DNA of 64,000 bases. Source: Paucimonas sp. Lineage in GTDB: Bacteria; Pseudomonadota; Gammaproteobacteria; Pseudomonadales; Pseudomonadaceae. Positions 1 through 8,981 of this stretch are shown here, in pieces. Below the pieces are notes generated by a model, which did not search any database, was not told where the DNA came from, and worked only from the letters and a program-made list of their open reading frames with translations. The stretch covers positions 1 through 64,000 of the forward strand of contig JAIRVG010000058.1 of the NCBI GenBank assembly GCA_031253995.1. The letters are read 5' to 3'. Both the position numbers and the translations under genes were made by a program. Every line of letters starts with the position of its first letter. Positions within the stretch are counted from its first letter, which is position 1.

Positions 1-69
1 TCGTTGAATCTCAAGGAGTTTTCCGTTCCGACTGCGCCGGAAGTGGGGCGAATTATAGAGAGATTAAAT

Positions 70-130
70 GGGGCGTCAAGCATTAATTTGAAATTGATTC
101 AAATCAGTGCCGACGCCCCGTTTTCTTCTA
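70..130. terminator. long inverted repeat, possible terminator downstream of gcdG
   Basis: The arms GGGGCGTC (70-77) and GACGCCCC (112-119) are perfectly complementary. An inner stem TTTGAA/TTCAAA lies at 87-92 and 98-103. On the plus strand the repeat is followed by GTTTTCTTC. It lies just past the stop of the minus-strand gene gcdG, so it may end transcription from either side. The large loop makes this a weak intrinsic terminator. I see no confident gene in bases 1-147; any plus-strand gene would begin outside the window. Confidence 0.4.
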
Positions 131-147
131 TATAGAAGAGCAATCCC

Positions 148-1368
148 TCAGAGCACCCCAGCCTCGCGTAGCCGCTGGATATCCTCCGCCGCCAGGCCCA
201 GCACGCCACCGAGGATCTGCTCGGTATGCTCGCCGAGCAGTGGCGGCGCATTGCGGTACTCAACTGGCGTAGCGGACAACCGGATCGGACTGGCCACCTG
301 CGGCACACTGCCTGCCAGTGGATGGGGGATGTCGATCGCCAGCCCCCGCGCCTGCACCTGTGGATCAGCGAACATCTGCGCCAGGTCGTTGATCGGTCCG
401 CACGGCACGCCCGCCTGCTCCAGCTGGCTGACCCACTCAGCCGTGGTCTTGAACACCGTGGCCTGGCGAATCAGCGGAATCAGCTCGGCACGGTTGGCCA
501 CCCGCAGCTTGTTGGTAGCAAAGCGCGGATCGTCCGCCCACTGCGGCTGACCCGCCACCTCGGCGAACTTGCGGAATTGCCCGTCATTGCCCACGGTAAG
601 GATGAAATCCCCATCCGCGGTAGGAAAGTCCTGATAGGGCACGATGTTCGGATGCGCATTACCCAGCCGGCGTGGTGCGTTACCGGTGGTGAGGTAGTTC
701 ATCGCCTGGTTGGCCAGGCAAGCCACCTGCACATCCAGCAAGGCCATGTCGATATGCTGCCCGCCGCCATGCTGCTCGCGATGGGCGAGGGCGGCCAGGA
801 TCGCCACCGTGGAATACAGCCCGGTAAGAATGTCGGTCAGTGCCACACCCACCTTCACCGGCCCGGCGCCTTCATCACCCTCGGGACGCCCGGTCAGGCT
901 CATCAGCCCACCCAGGCCCTGGATCATGAAGTCATAACCCGCTCGCTTGGCATAAGGCCCGGTCTGACCGAAGCCGGTAATGGAGCAATAGATCAGATTC
1001 GGATTGATCTGACGCAGGCTTTCGTAGTCCAGCCCATAGGCCGCCAGGCCACCGACCTTGAAGTTCTCGATGACCACATCCGACTTGGCCGCCAGCTCGC
1101 GCACCAGGCGCTGGCCCTCGGCCTGGGTGAAGTCGATGGTCACCGAACGCTTGTTGCGGTTGGCCGACAGGTAATAAGCCGCCTCGCTGGTGTTCTCGCC
1201 CCTGGCATCCTTGAGGAAGGGCGGGCCCCAGGCGCGGGTATCGTCCCCGCTGCCCGGCCGCTCGACCTTGATGACCTCCGCCCCCAGATCCGCAAGGATC
1301 TGGCCGGACCATGGCCCGGCCAGTACCCGCGACAGATCCAGGACCCGCAAATGAGAAAGCGCGCCCAT
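148..1368 (-). CDS. gcdG: CaiB/BaiF family CoA-transferase, glutarate pathway (GcdG)
   Basis: This 406-residue class III (formyl-CoA transferase family) CoA-transferase is predicted to move CoA from succinyl-CoA to glutarate, making glutaryl-CoA in the cytoplasm. The family fold is clear: the N-terminal motif LRVLDLSRVLAGPW, the NKRSVTIDF segment, and the conserved aspartate in VALTDILTG (about D179) that forms the acyl-enzyme anhydride. I chose the ATG at 1368 because GAGAGG lies just upstream; an open frame extends further but has no homology-like sequence. It lies 16 bases downstream of gcdH on the same strand, so the two form an operon. Substrate is inferred from that neighbour, since the family also uses other acids. 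Confidence 0.85.
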   Translation of the reverse strand: MGALSHLRVLDLSRVLAGPWSGQILADLGAEVIKVERPGSGDDTRAWGPPFLKDARGENTSEAAYYLSANRNKRSVTIDFTQAEGQRLVRELAAKSDVVIENFKVGGLAAYGLDYESLRQINPNLIYCSITGFGQTGPYAKRAGYDFMIQGLGGLMSLTGRPEGDEGAGPVKVGVALTDILTGLYSTVAILAALAHREQHGGGQHIDMALLDVQVACLANQAMNYLTTGNAPRRLGNAHPNIVPYQDFPTADGDFILTVGNDGQFRKFAEVAGQPQWADDPRFATNKLRVANRAELIPLIRQATVFKTTAEWVSQLEQAGVPCGPINDLAQMFADPQVQARGLAIDIPHPLAGSVPQVASPIRLSATPVEYRNAPPLLGEHTEQILGGVLGLAAEDIQRLREAGVL

Positions 1369-1384
1369 GGACTGTTCCTCTCTA

Positions 1385-2566
1385 TTAATAGAAGGCCTGG
1401 ATGCCGGTCTGTGCACGACCAAGGATCAGCGCATGTACGTCATGGGTACCCTCGTAGGTGTTGACCACTTCGAGGTTGACCAGGTGACGGGCCACGCCGA
1501 ACTCGTCGGAGATGCCGTTGCCGCCCAGCATGTCCCGCGCCATACGGGCGATATCCAGGGCCTTGCCGCAGGAGTTGCGCTTCATGATCGAAGTGATTTC
1601 CACCGCGGCGGTGCCTTCGTCCTTCATCCGGCCCAGACGCAGGCAGCCCTGCAGGGCCAGGGTGATCTCGGTCTGCATGTCGGCCAGCTTCTTCTGGATC
1701 AGCTGGTTGGCCGCCAGTGGGCGACCGAACTGCTGACGGTCCAGGGTGTATTGCCGCGCGGTGTGCCAGCAGGCTTCGGCGGCACCCAGGGCACCCCAGG
1801 AAATGCCGTAGCGTGCCGAGTTCAAGCAGGTGAACGGACCTTTCAGGCCACGCACGTCCGGGAAGATGTTCTCTTCCGGCACGAACACGTTGTCCATGAC
1901 GATCTCGCCGGTGATCGACGCACGCAGGCCGACCTTGCCGTGGATCGCCGGGGCGCTCAGGCCCTGCCAGCCTTTCTCCAGGACGAAGCCACGGATATCG
2001 CCGGCATCGTCCTTGGCCCAGACCACGAACACATCGGCGATCGGGCTGTTGGTGATCCACATCTTGCTGCCGCTCAGGCGATAGCCGCCGTCGACCTTCT
2101 TCGCCCGGGTGATCATCGAGCCCGGGTCGGAGCCGTGGTTCGGCTCGGTCAGGCCGAAGCAGCCGATCCACTCGCCGCTGGCCAGCTTGGGCAGGTACTT
2201 CTGTTTCTGCGCTTCGGTACCGAATTCATTGATCGGCACCATCACCAGCGAGGACTGCACGCTCATCATCGAGCGGTAGCCGGAGTCGATGCGCTCCACT
2301 TCGCGGGCGATCAGGCCGTAGCACACGTAGTTCAGGCCGCTGCCGCCGTACTGCTCGGGGATAGTCGCGCCCAGCAGGCCGACGTCGCCCATTTCGCGGA
2401 AGATCGCAGGATCGGTCTGCTCATGACGGAAGGCTTCCAGCACACGCGGCGCCAGCTTGTCCTGGGCGAAGCTGAAGGCGCTGTCACGCACCATGCGCTC
2501 TTCTTCAGTGAGCTGCTGATCGAGCAGCAGCGGATCGATCCAGTTGAAGCTTGCTTTGCCGGCCAT
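1385..2566 (-). CDS. gcdH: glutaryl-CoA dehydrogenase
   Basis: A 393-residue FAD-dependent acyl-CoA dehydrogenase that oxidatively decarboxylates glutaryl-CoA to crotonyl-CoA, the exit of lysine and glutarate degradation. Family marks include GCFGLTEPNHGSDPG (FAD/substrate region), MWITNSPIADVFVVWAK, and the C-terminal TYEGTHDVHALILGRA, where E372 is the expected catalytic base. The EGTHDVHALILGRAQTG ending is typical of glutaryl-CoA dehydrogenase rather than of short-chain enzymes. First gene of a two-gene minus-strand operon with gcdG, divergent from the LysR gene gcdR. Length fits the family. Confidence 0.93.
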   Translation of the reverse strand: MAGKASFNWIDPLLLDQQLTEEERMVRDSAFSFAQDKLAPRVLEAFRHEQTDPAIFREMGDVGLLGATIPEQYGGSGLNYVCYGLIAREVERIDSGYRSMMSVQSSLVMVPINEFGTEAQKQKYLPKLASGEWIGCFGLTEPNHGSDPGSMITRAKKVDGGYRLSGSKMWITNSPIADVFVVWAKDDAGDIRGFVLEKGWQGLSAPAIHGKVGLRASITGEIVMDNVFVPEENIFPDVRGLKGPFTCLNSARYGISWGALGAAEACWHTARQYTLDRQQFGRPLAANQLIQKKLADMQTEITLALQGCLRLGRMKDEGTAAVEITSIMKRNSCGKALDIARMARDMLGGNGISDEFGVARHLVNLEVVNTYEGTHDVHALILGRAQTGIQAFY

Positions 2567-2717
2567 GCGTGAATCCTCGAATGTTTTTCTCGTGCATTGA
2601 TCCTAGGCCCGAACGAGCAGGGCGACAAACGAGGATTGCGCAAGCTCTTGTGTTAATTTCTCACTCCGTAACGGTCACCAAGGCCATTTACACGCTCAAT
2701 TAGTGAGGTTGACGTAT
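2567..2717. promoter_or_regulatory. divergent gcdH/gcdR control region
   Basis: These 151 bases separate the divergent starts of gcdH and gcdR. LysR-type regulators usually bind such regions. The palindrome TTGCGCAA (2636-2643) lies near the middle and is a candidate core site, but I cannot show a full T-N11-A operator pair with confidence. Confidence 0.45.
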
Positions 2718-3632
2718 ATGCGGCGCAAGATCCCCAGCACCACGGCACTGATCTGCTTCGAGGCCGCCGCCCGCCACGAGAGCTTTACCAAGGCCGCGCA
2801 GGAACTGTCCCTCACCCAGGGCGCCGTCTGTCGGCAGATTGGCGGACTCGAGGAGTTTCTCAATGTCGAGCTGTTTCGCCGCTCACGGCGCGGGGTGAAG
2901 CTCACCGAAGCCGGGCTGTCCTACAGCCGGCGGGTAGCCGCTCAGCTCGATGCCGTGGAGCGGGATACCTTGTCGGTGATGGGCCAGCAGGGCGCCAATG
3001 TCATCGAGCTGGCGGTGGTCCCGACCTTCGGCACCCAATGGCTGTTGCCGCGCCTGAAGGACTTCCAGCAACGCCACCCGGAAGTCACGGTCAACCTGAC
3101 CAACCGCACCCGCCCGTTCCTCTTCGCCGACACGAACTTCGACGCCGCGATCTACTTCGGCGACGCCGACTGGTCCGGTACGCAATCCCACCGCCTGATG
3201 GGAGAAAACCCGGTGCCGGTGTGCAGCCCGGCCTTGCTCGAACGACACGCCACGCTCACCCCGCAGGCCATCGCCCAGCTTCCGCTGCTGCAGCAGACCA
3301 CCCGGCCCTACGCCTGGCGGCAATGGTTCGACAGCCTGGACATGAATGTCGCCCGCGACATGACAGGCCCGCGCTATGAACTATTCTCGATGTTGGCCCA
3401 GGCGGCCATGCACGACATGGGTATAGCGCTGATCCCGCCGTTCCTGATCCAGCGCGAGTTGCAAGAGGGGCGCCTGGTAATTGCCAACCCCCATGCCCTG
3501 TCGAGCATCAAGGCCTATTACCTGATGATCCCGGAACGGAAGGTGGAATCGGCTTCCCTGCGGGCTTTTCGCGATTGGCTGGTCAGCGAGGCACAGCGCT
3601 ATGCCGCGGCCCACAAGGACCAAACGGACTAG
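2718..3632 (+). CDS. gcdR: LysR family transcriptional regulator GcdR
   Basis: A 304-residue LysR-type regulator. Residues about 1-60 carry the winged helix-turn-helix (TALICFEAAARHESFTKAA, LTQGAVCRQIGGLE), followed by a linker and a periplasmic-binding-like effector domain ending around residue 295. The first residues resemble GcvA-type regulators (IPSTTALICFEAAARH). ATG 2718 is preferred over the GTG at 2703 because it begins at the HTH as in relatives and has GTGAGG upstream. It is transcribed away from gcdHG, so it is predicted to activate that operon in response to glutarate; the effector is inference from position. Confidence 0.85.
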   Translation: MRRKIPSTTALICFEAAARHESFTKAAQELSLTQGAVCRQIGGLEEFLNVELFRRSRRGVKLTEAGLSYSRRVAAQLDAVERDTLSVMGQQGANVIELAVVPTFGTQWLLPRLKDFQQRHPEVTVNLTNRTRPFLFADTNFDAAIYFGDADWSGTQSHRLMGENPVPVCSPALLERHATLTPQAIAQLPLLQQTTRPYAWRQWFDSLDMNVARDMTGPRYELFSMLAQAAMHDMGIALIPPFLIQRELQEGRLVIANPHALSSIKAYYLMIPERKVESASLRAFRDWLVSEAQRYAAAHKDQTD

Positions 3633-4050
3633 TTGACTCGGTAGTCAATAATTTTAAACACCTACAGATATACGTAAATGTCGCTTTGCCGACAACTGTT
3701 TCGCTCGCCCTCAAAAACCCTTCAAACCCTATTGGTTACAGGGGTTTCCCCGCCTCAAAACGACCTTTTTCGTCCCATCCGCGAAAATTGTCAGAAAATT
3801 TTTAATTTTTATCTTAATGTCGCTAAAGCCCGTATTTGACGGGCTGTGGTCATGTCGGTGCGACATGCGGTCACAGGGTGACTTGTAGTTTGTTTGTAGT
3901 TTCCAATCAGAACCCATTGATACGACTAAAGATCGCTTGCAAAATGCCGCGCCCCGCCTGTTTTCAGGTGGGATCGTGCTGATCGGCCGCCCCAGACGCA
4001 CCATCCGCAGTGCGCTGGTTCAACAACAAAGATCACGCAGGAGAAATGAC
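3633..4050 (+). promoter_or_regulatory. pnt operon leader: hairpins, direct repeat and A-rich motif
   Basis: A 418-base gene-free stretch. It holds a possible gcdR terminator (AAACCC...GGGGTTT around 3723-3745) and two adjacent small hairpins, AGCCCGT/ACGGGCT (3827-3845) and CATGTCG/CGACATG (3851-3867). A perfect direct repeat TTGTAGTTT occurs at 3883-3891 and 3894-3902, 11 bases apart, about one helical turn. Near the gene, AACAACAA (4022-4029) matches the AANAANAA Hfq/Crc target pattern and precedes the ribosome binding site AGGAG. No promoter could be fixed with confidence. Confidence 0.45.
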
Positions 4051-5172
4051 GTGCACATTGGTGTTCCTCTCGAAACGCAGACGGGCGAAACACGGGTCGC
4101 TGCCACTCCCGAAACCATCAAGAAACTGGTGGGGCAGGGTCATCAGGTCACCGTCCAACGTGGAGCCGGCCTCAACGCCAGCATCCCGGACAGCGCCTAT
4201 GAAGCAGCCGGCGCCGTACTTGGAAGCGCCGCCGATGCGTTTGGCGCGCAGCTGGTACTGAAGGTTGTGGCGCCCAACGACAGCGAACTGGGCCAGATCA
4301 AGAACGGCACCGTGCTCGCGGGCATGCTCAACCCGTTCAACAACGACCTCATCGCCAAGATGGCCGAATGCGGCATCACCGCCTTCGCCCTCGAAGCCGC
4401 GCCACGCACTTCCCGGGCACAGAGCCTGGACGTGCTGTCCTCGCAGGCCAACATCGCCGGCTACAAGGCCGTGTTGCTCGCCGCTCACCACTATCCACGC
4501 TTCATGCCGATGCTGATGACCGCCGCCGGTACGGTGAAAGCCGCCCGCGTGCTGATCCTCGGTGCCGGCGTGGCCGGCCTGCAGGCCATCGCCACGGCCA
4601 AGCGCCTGGGTGCGGTGATCGAGGCCTCGGACGTGCGTCCGGCGGTGAAGGAGCAGATCGAGTCCCTCGGTGCCAAGTTCATCGATGTGCCGTACGAGAC
4701 CGACGAGGAGCGCGAATGCGCCCAGGGCGTCGGCGGCTATGCCCGGCCGATGCCGGCGAGCTGGATGCAACGCCAGGCGCAGGCCGTGCACGAGCGCGCC
4801 AAACAGGCGGATATCGTCATCACCACCGCGCTGATCCCGGGCCGCAAGGCGCCGACCCTGCTCAGCGCGGAAACCGTGGCGCAGATGAAACCCGGCTCGG
4901 TGGTCATCGACCTCGCCGCAGCCCAGGGCGGCAACTGCCCGCTGACCGTCGCCGACCAGGTCGTCGTGGAAAACGGCGTGACCATCGTCGGCCCGACCAA
5001 CCTGCCGGCCCAGGTCGGCGCCGATGCCTCGGCGCTGTACGCACGCAACCTGCTGGACTTCATGAAGCTGCTGTTCGACAAGGACGGCGCCCTGACCATC
5101 AACCTCGAAGACGACATCGTCGCCGCGTGCCTGATGTGCCGCGACGGCCAGGTCATCCGCAAGAACGGATAA
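4051..5172 (+). CDS. pntAa: NAD(P) transhydrogenase alpha subunit, NAD(H)-binding part
   Basis: Domain I of the proton-translocating transhydrogenase, which binds NAD(H) on the cytoplasmic side. The 373-residue protein begins VHIGVPLETQTGETRVAATP, an alanine dehydrogenase/PNT N-terminus. The Rossmann motif GAGVAGLQA is at 171-179, and the mobile-loop segment SRAQSLDVLSSQANIAGY is intact. The GTG at 4051 is chosen because homology starts there and CAGGAG lies upstream at normal spacing; the frame stays open back to 3937 without family sequence. The alpha subunit is split into two genes, as usual in Pseudomonas. First gene of pntAa-pntAb-pntB, 10 bases before pntAb. Confidence 0.95.
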   Translation: MHIGVPLETQTGETRVAATPETIKKLVGQGHQVTVQRGAGLNASIPDSAYEAAGAVLGSAADAFGAQLVLKVVAPNDSELGQIKNGTVLAGMLNPFNNDLIAKMAECGITAFALEAAPRTSRAQSLDVLSSQANIAGYKAVLLAAHHYPRFMPMLMTAAGTVKAARVLILGAGVAGLQAIATAKRLGAVIEASDVRPAVKEQIESLGAKFIDVPYETDEERECAQGVGGYARPMPASWMQRQAQAVHERAKQADIVITTALIPGRKAPTLLSAETVAQMKPGSVVIDLAAAQGGNCPLTVADQVVVENGVTIVGPTNLPAQVGADASALYARNLLDFMKLLFDKDGALTINLEDDIVAACLMCRDGQVIRKNG

Positions 5173-5182
5173 GGAGCCCGTA

Positions 5183-5500
5183 ATGGAAGACATGCTGATT
5201 TCCCACGGCGTCTACAACCTGATCATCTTCGTGCTGGCGATCTACGTCGGTTACCACGTGGTCTGGAACGTCACCCCTGCGCTGCACACCCCGCTGATGG
5301 CGGTGACCAACGCCATTTCCGCCATCGTCATCGTCGGCGCCATGCTCGCCGCCGCCCTGACCGTCACCCCGCTGGGCAAGGTCATGGGCACCCTCGCGGT
5401 CGCCCTGGCGGCGGTGAACGTGTTCGGTGGATTCCTCGTCACCCGGCGCATGCTGGAGATGTTCAAGAAGAAAGCCGCGAAGGCAGAGGGGCAGAAGTAA
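5183..5500 (+). CDS. pntAb: NAD(P) transhydrogenase alpha subunit, membrane part
   Basis: A 105-residue membrane subunit corresponding to the C-terminal, membrane-spanning part of a fused PntA. Three to four hydrophobic helices are visible: VYNLIIFVLAIYVGYHVVW, the NAISAIVIVGAMLAAAL segment, and the stretch around VMGTLAVALAAVNVFGGFLV. It ends in a basic tail (KKKAAKAEG). A strong AAGGAG lies before the ATG. It assembles with PntB to form the proton channel. It sits 10 bases after pntAa and 2 bases before pntB. Confidence 0.95.
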   Translation: MEDMLISHGVYNLIIFVLAIYVGYHVVWNVTPALHTPLMAVTNAISAIVIVGAMLAAALTVTPLGKVMGTLAVALAAVNVFGGFLVTRRMLEMFKKKAAKAEGQK

Positions 5501-5502
5501 AC

Positions 5503-6939
5503 ATGAGCATGAACCTGGTAACCCTTCTCTACCTGGTGGCGTCGGTGTGCTTCATCCAGGCCCTCAAAGGCCTGTCGCACCCGACCACTTCGCGCCGCGG
5601 CAACCTGTTCGGCATGCTCGGCATGGCCCTGGCAGTGTTCACCACCGTCGGCCTGATCTACAAGCTCGGTGCAGAACTGGCCACCGACGGCATCGCCTAC
5701 GTGATCGTCGGCCTGCTGGTCGGCGGCAGCGCCGGCGCGATCATGGCCAAGCGCGTGGAAATGACCAAGATGCCGGAGCTGGTGGCGTTCATGCACAGCA
5801 TGATCGGCCTGGCGGCGGTGTTCATCGCCATCGCGGCGGTGGTCGAGCCACAGTCCCTGGGCATCGTCAGCGCCATCAGCGACCCGATCCCCACCGGCAA
5901 CCGCCTGGAACTGTTCCTCGGCGCGGCCATCGGTGCGATCACCTTCTCCGGCTCGGTCATCGCCTTCGGCAAGCTCTCGGGCAAGTACAAGTTCCGTCTG
6001 TTCCAGGGCGCGCCGGTGCAGTTCGCCGGGCAGCACAAGCTCAACCTGGTGCTGGGCCTGGCCACCATCGGCCTCGGCCTGGTGTTCACCTTCACCGGCA
6101 ACTACACCGCCTTCGTGGTGATGCTGGCCCTGGCCTTCGTCATGGGCGTGCTGATCATCATCCCGATCGGCGGCGCCGACATGCCGGTGGTGGTGTCGAT
6201 GCTCAACAGCTACTCGGGCTGGGCAGCAGCCGGTATCGGCTTCTCGCTGAACAACTCGATGCTGATCATCGCCGGCTCCCTGGTGGGTTCGTCCGGTGCG
6301 ATCCTCTCGTACATCATGTGCAAGGCGATGAACCGTTCGTTCTTCAACGTGATCCTCGGCGGTTTCGGTGGCGATACCGATGCCGGCGCGGCGACCGGTT
6401 CGAAGGAACAGCGTCCGGTGAAGTCCGGCTCCGCCGACGACGCCACCTTCCTCCTGAGCAACGCCGACACCGTGATCATTGTCCCTGGCTACGGCCTGGC
6501 GGTGGCCCGTGCGCAGCACGCGCTGAAGGAACTGACCGAGAAGCTGACCCACGCCGGCGTGACCGTGAAATACGCGATCCACCCGGTGGCGGGGCGCATG
6601 CCCGGGCACATGAACGTACTGCTGGCCGAGGCCGAAGTGCCGTACGACCAGGTGTTCGAGATGGAGGACATCAACTCCGAGTTCGGCCAGGCCGACGTGG
6701 TCCTGGTGCTCGGCGCCAACGACGTGGTCAACCCGGCGGCGAAGAACGATCCGAAGTCGCCGATCGCCGGCATGCCGATCCTTGAAGCCTTCAAGGCCAA
6801 GACCATCATCGTCAACAAGCGCTCGATGGCCAGCGGCTACGCCGGCCTGGACAACGAACTGTTCTACCTCGACAAGACCATGATGGTCTTCGGCGATGCC
6901 AAGAAGGTCATCGAGGACATGGTCAAGGCGGTGGAATAA
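5503..6939 (+). CDS. pntB: NAD(P) transhydrogenase beta subunit
   Basis: A 478-residue subunit with a long N-terminal membrane region (about residues 1-280, many hydrophobic helices such as AFVVMLALAFVMGVLIII) and a C-terminal NADP(H)-binding domain. The nucleotide motif GYGLAVARAQ starts at residue 329. Later family blocks include GRMPGHMNVLLAEA and the VLVLGANDVVNPAA segment. The complex couples proton entry to reduction of NADP by NADH, supplying NADPH. Last gene of the operon; an intrinsic terminator follows within 25 bases. Confidence 0.96.
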   Translation: MSMNLVTLLYLVASVCFIQALKGLSHPTTSRRGNLFGMLGMALAVFTTVGLIYKLGAELATDGIAYVIVGLLVGGSAGAIMAKRVEMTKMPELVAFMHSMIGLAAVFIAIAAVVEPQSLGIVSAISDPIPTGNRLELFLGAAIGAITFSGSVIAFGKLSGKYKFRLFQGAPVQFAGQHKLNLVLGLATIGLGLVFTFTGNYTAFVVMLALAFVMGVLIIIPIGGADMPVVVSMLNSYSGWAAAGIGFSLNNSMLIIAGSLVGSSGAILSYIMCKAMNRSFFNVILGGFGGDTDAGAATGSKEQRPVKSGSADDATFLLSNADTVIIVPGYGLAVARAQHALKELTEKLTHAGVTVKYAIHPVAGRMPGHMNVLLAEAEVPYDQVFEMEDINSEFGQADVVLVLGANDVVNPAAKNDPKSPIAGMPILEAFKAKTIIVNKRSMASGYAGLDNELFYLDKTMMVFGDAKKVIEDMVKAVE

Positions 6940-6963
6940 GCCTCTTTTGCCGCTGTGACAATA

Positions 6964-6994
6964 AGCCCCGGTTCGGCAACGACCGGGGCTTTTT
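6964..6994 (+). terminator. Rho-independent terminator of the pnt operon
   Basis: The stem AGCCCCGGT (6964-6972) pairs with ACCGGGGCT (6982-6990) across a 9-base loop and runs into TTTTT. It lies directly after pntB. Confidence 0.9.
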
Positions 6995-7117
6995 CATGCC
7001 CGGCGCGCCGACGGAAGGCTCTATTTCAGGGGCTTGAATACGACCTTGGTCGCGGGACGAGTGTTTGCGAAAACAATAGACTGCGCACCTAGCTTCAGTA
7101 GCCCGAGATAACAATCC

Positions 7118-8611
7118 ATGTACCGTGATCGTATTCGCTTGTCCTCGCTGCACAGTAAAGTCATGAGCGCGGCCGACGCCGCCGGCCTGATCCAGGATGG
7201 CATGACCGTTGGCATGAGCGGCTTCACCCGCGCCGGTGAAGCCAAGGCCGTTCCCCACGCGCTGGCCGAGCGCGCCAGGCAGCAGCCGCTGCAGATCAGC
7301 CTGATGACCGGCGCCAGCCTGGGCAACGACCTGGACAAGGAACTGACCGAGGCCGGCGTTCTCGCCCGGCGCATGCCGTTCCAGGTGGACAGCACCCTGC
7401 GCAAGGCGATCAACGACGGCAAGGTGATGTTCATCGACCAGCACCTGTCGGAAACCGTCGAGCAACTGCGCAACCAGCAGCTCAAGCTGCCGGACATCGC
7501 GGTCATCGAAGCGGTGGCGATCACGGAACAAGGCCACATCGTGCCGACCACCTCCGTGGGCAACTCGGCGAGCTTCGCGATCTTCGCCAAGCAGGTGATC
7601 ATCGAGATCAACATGGCGCACAACGCCAACCTCGAAGGCCTGCACGACATCTATATCCCGACCTACCGCCCGACACGCACGCCGATCCCGCTGGTGAAGG
7701 TGGACGACCGCATCGGCAGCACCGCCATCCCGATCGACCCGGCGAAGATCGTCGGCATCGTCATCACCGAGCAGGCCGACTCGCCGTCCACCGTGACACC
7801 GCCGGACGAAGAAACCCAGGGCATCGCCAACCACCTGATCAACTTCCTCAAGGAAGAAGTGGCGGCAGGGCGCATGACCAACAAGCTCGGCCCGCTGCAG
7901 GCCGGCATCGGCAACATCGCCAACGCGGTGATGTGCGGCCTGATCGAGTCGCCGTTCGAAGAACTGACCATGTACTCCGAAGTGCTGCAGGACTCGACCT
8001 TCGACCTGATCGACGCCGGCAAGCTGAGCTTCGCCTCGGGCAGCTCGATCACCCTGTCGAGCCGGCGCAACGCCGACGTGTTCGGCAACCTGGAGCGCTA
8101 CAAGGACAAGCTGGTGCTGCGCCCGCAGGAAATCTCCAACCACCCTGAAGTGGTGCGTCGCCTGGGCATCATCGGCATCAACACCGCGCTGGAGTTCGAC
8201 CTGTACGGCAACGTCAACTCCACCCACGTCTGCGGCACGCGGATGATGAACGGCATCGGCGGCTCCGGCGACTTCGCCCGCAACGCCCACCTGGCCATCT
8301 TCGTCACCAAGTCGATCGCCAAGGGCGGCGCGATCTCCAGCGTGGTGCCGATGGTCAGCCACGTCGACCATACCGAGCATGACGTCGACATCCTGGTGAC
8401 CGAGCAGGGCCTGGCCGACCTGCGTGGCCTGGCGCCGCGGGAGCGGGCGCGGGTGATCATCGACAATTGTGTGCACCCGGATTACCGCGAAGCGCTGAAT
8501 GACTACTTCAGTCGCGCCTGCGAGCGGGGCGGGCATACCCCGCATATCCTGCGGGAAGCACTGGCCTGGCATGAGAACCTGGAAGAGACCGGGCGGATGC
8601 TGGCGGGCTGA
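7118..8611 (+). CDS. acetyl-CoA hydrolase / succinyl-CoA:acetate CoA-transferase family protein
   Basis: A 497-residue class I CoA-transferase of the AarC/Cat1/Ach1 type. It either hydrolyses acetyl-CoA or exchanges CoA between acetate, propionate and succinate. Visible family blocks: the N-terminal SAADAAGLIQDGMTVGMSGF, the central GPLQAGIGNIANAVMCGL that holds the glycine-rich region before the active-site glutamate, and the C-terminal VTEQGLADLRGLAPRERA. Length fits the family. Monocistronic: it follows the pnt terminator and is followed by a REP palindrome. The exact substrate pair cannot be read from sequence. Confidence 0.88.
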   Translation: MYRDRIRLSSLHSKVMSAADAAGLIQDGMTVGMSGFTRAGEAKAVPHALAERARQQPLQISLMTGASLGNDLDKELTEAGVLARRMPFQVDSTLRKAINDGKVMFIDQHLSETVEQLRNQQLKLPDIAVIEAVAITEQGHIVPTTSVGNSASFAIFAKQVIIEINMAHNANLEGLHDIYIPTYRPTRTPIPLVKVDDRIGSTAIPIDPAKIVGIVITEQADSPSTVTPPDEETQGIANHLINFLKEEVAAGRMTNKLGPLQAGIGNIANAVMCGLIESPFEELTMYSEVLQDSTFDLIDAGKLSFASGSSITLSSRRNADVFGNLERYKDKLVLRPQEISNHPEVVRRLGIIGINTALEFDLYGNVNSTHVCGTRMMNGIGGSGDFARNAHLAIFVTKSIAKGGAISSVVPMVSHVDHTEHDVDILVTEQGLADLRGLAPRERARVIIDNCVHPDYREALNDYFSRACERGGHTPHILREALAWHENLEETGRMLAG

Positions 8612-8626
8612 TTGATTCAATGCGGC

Positions 8627-8660
8627 CCCTGTGGGGGCGGGCTTACCCGCTCCCACAGGG
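8627..8660. repeat. REP palindrome, CCCTGTGGG/CCCACAGGG class
   Basis: An imperfect palindrome runs from CCCTGTGGG to CCCACAGGG around a GCGGGCTTACCCGC core, just after the acetyl-CoA hydrolase gene. It belongs to the same extragenic family as the pair at 47491-47568. Confidence 0.8.
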
Positions 8661-8700
8661 CTCGCGTAGTACTTCGAACCTCAACACAACCCCTCACCAA

Positions 8701-8981
8701 AACAGTTTGCGATCACAACCCAGCAAAAACTGTTCTACTGTACCGGTCAAAAACCCCCGCTTTTCCGCCTTCCACCCCCGTCCGCACCCAAAAATGCACC
8801 ATACTGGCGCAGACCAGTACAGTTGCGTCCATTTCGAGTGCAACAGTGCCTTTAAACAGTTAACTGCCCCATCACAATGTTGATGAACTGTATCTACTGT
8901 TATGGACGGCAGAGGAGGATCATGGGCACCAGTTAAGTTAAATCACTCCTCAATGCCGCCATAAGCGGAAGGACGCACATC
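8701..8981 (+). promoter_or_regulatory. repeat-rich promoter region of the DUF1127 gene
   Basis: The stretch upstream of the DUF1127 gene is full of ACAGT/ACTGT half-sites. Two related 12-mers stand out: ACTGTACCGGTC (8737-8748, reverse orientation) and GACCAGTACAGT (8812-8823, forward). A third copy lies after the gene at 9307-9318. Further looser copies are AACAGTT (8701-8707), AAACAGTTAACTG (8854-8866) and AACTGTATCTACTGT (8886-8900). ACAGT-type half-sites are reminiscent of MocR-subfamily GntR operators, but no such regulator is encoded in the window. Otherwise no gene is supported between 8612 and 8981. Confidence 0.5.
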
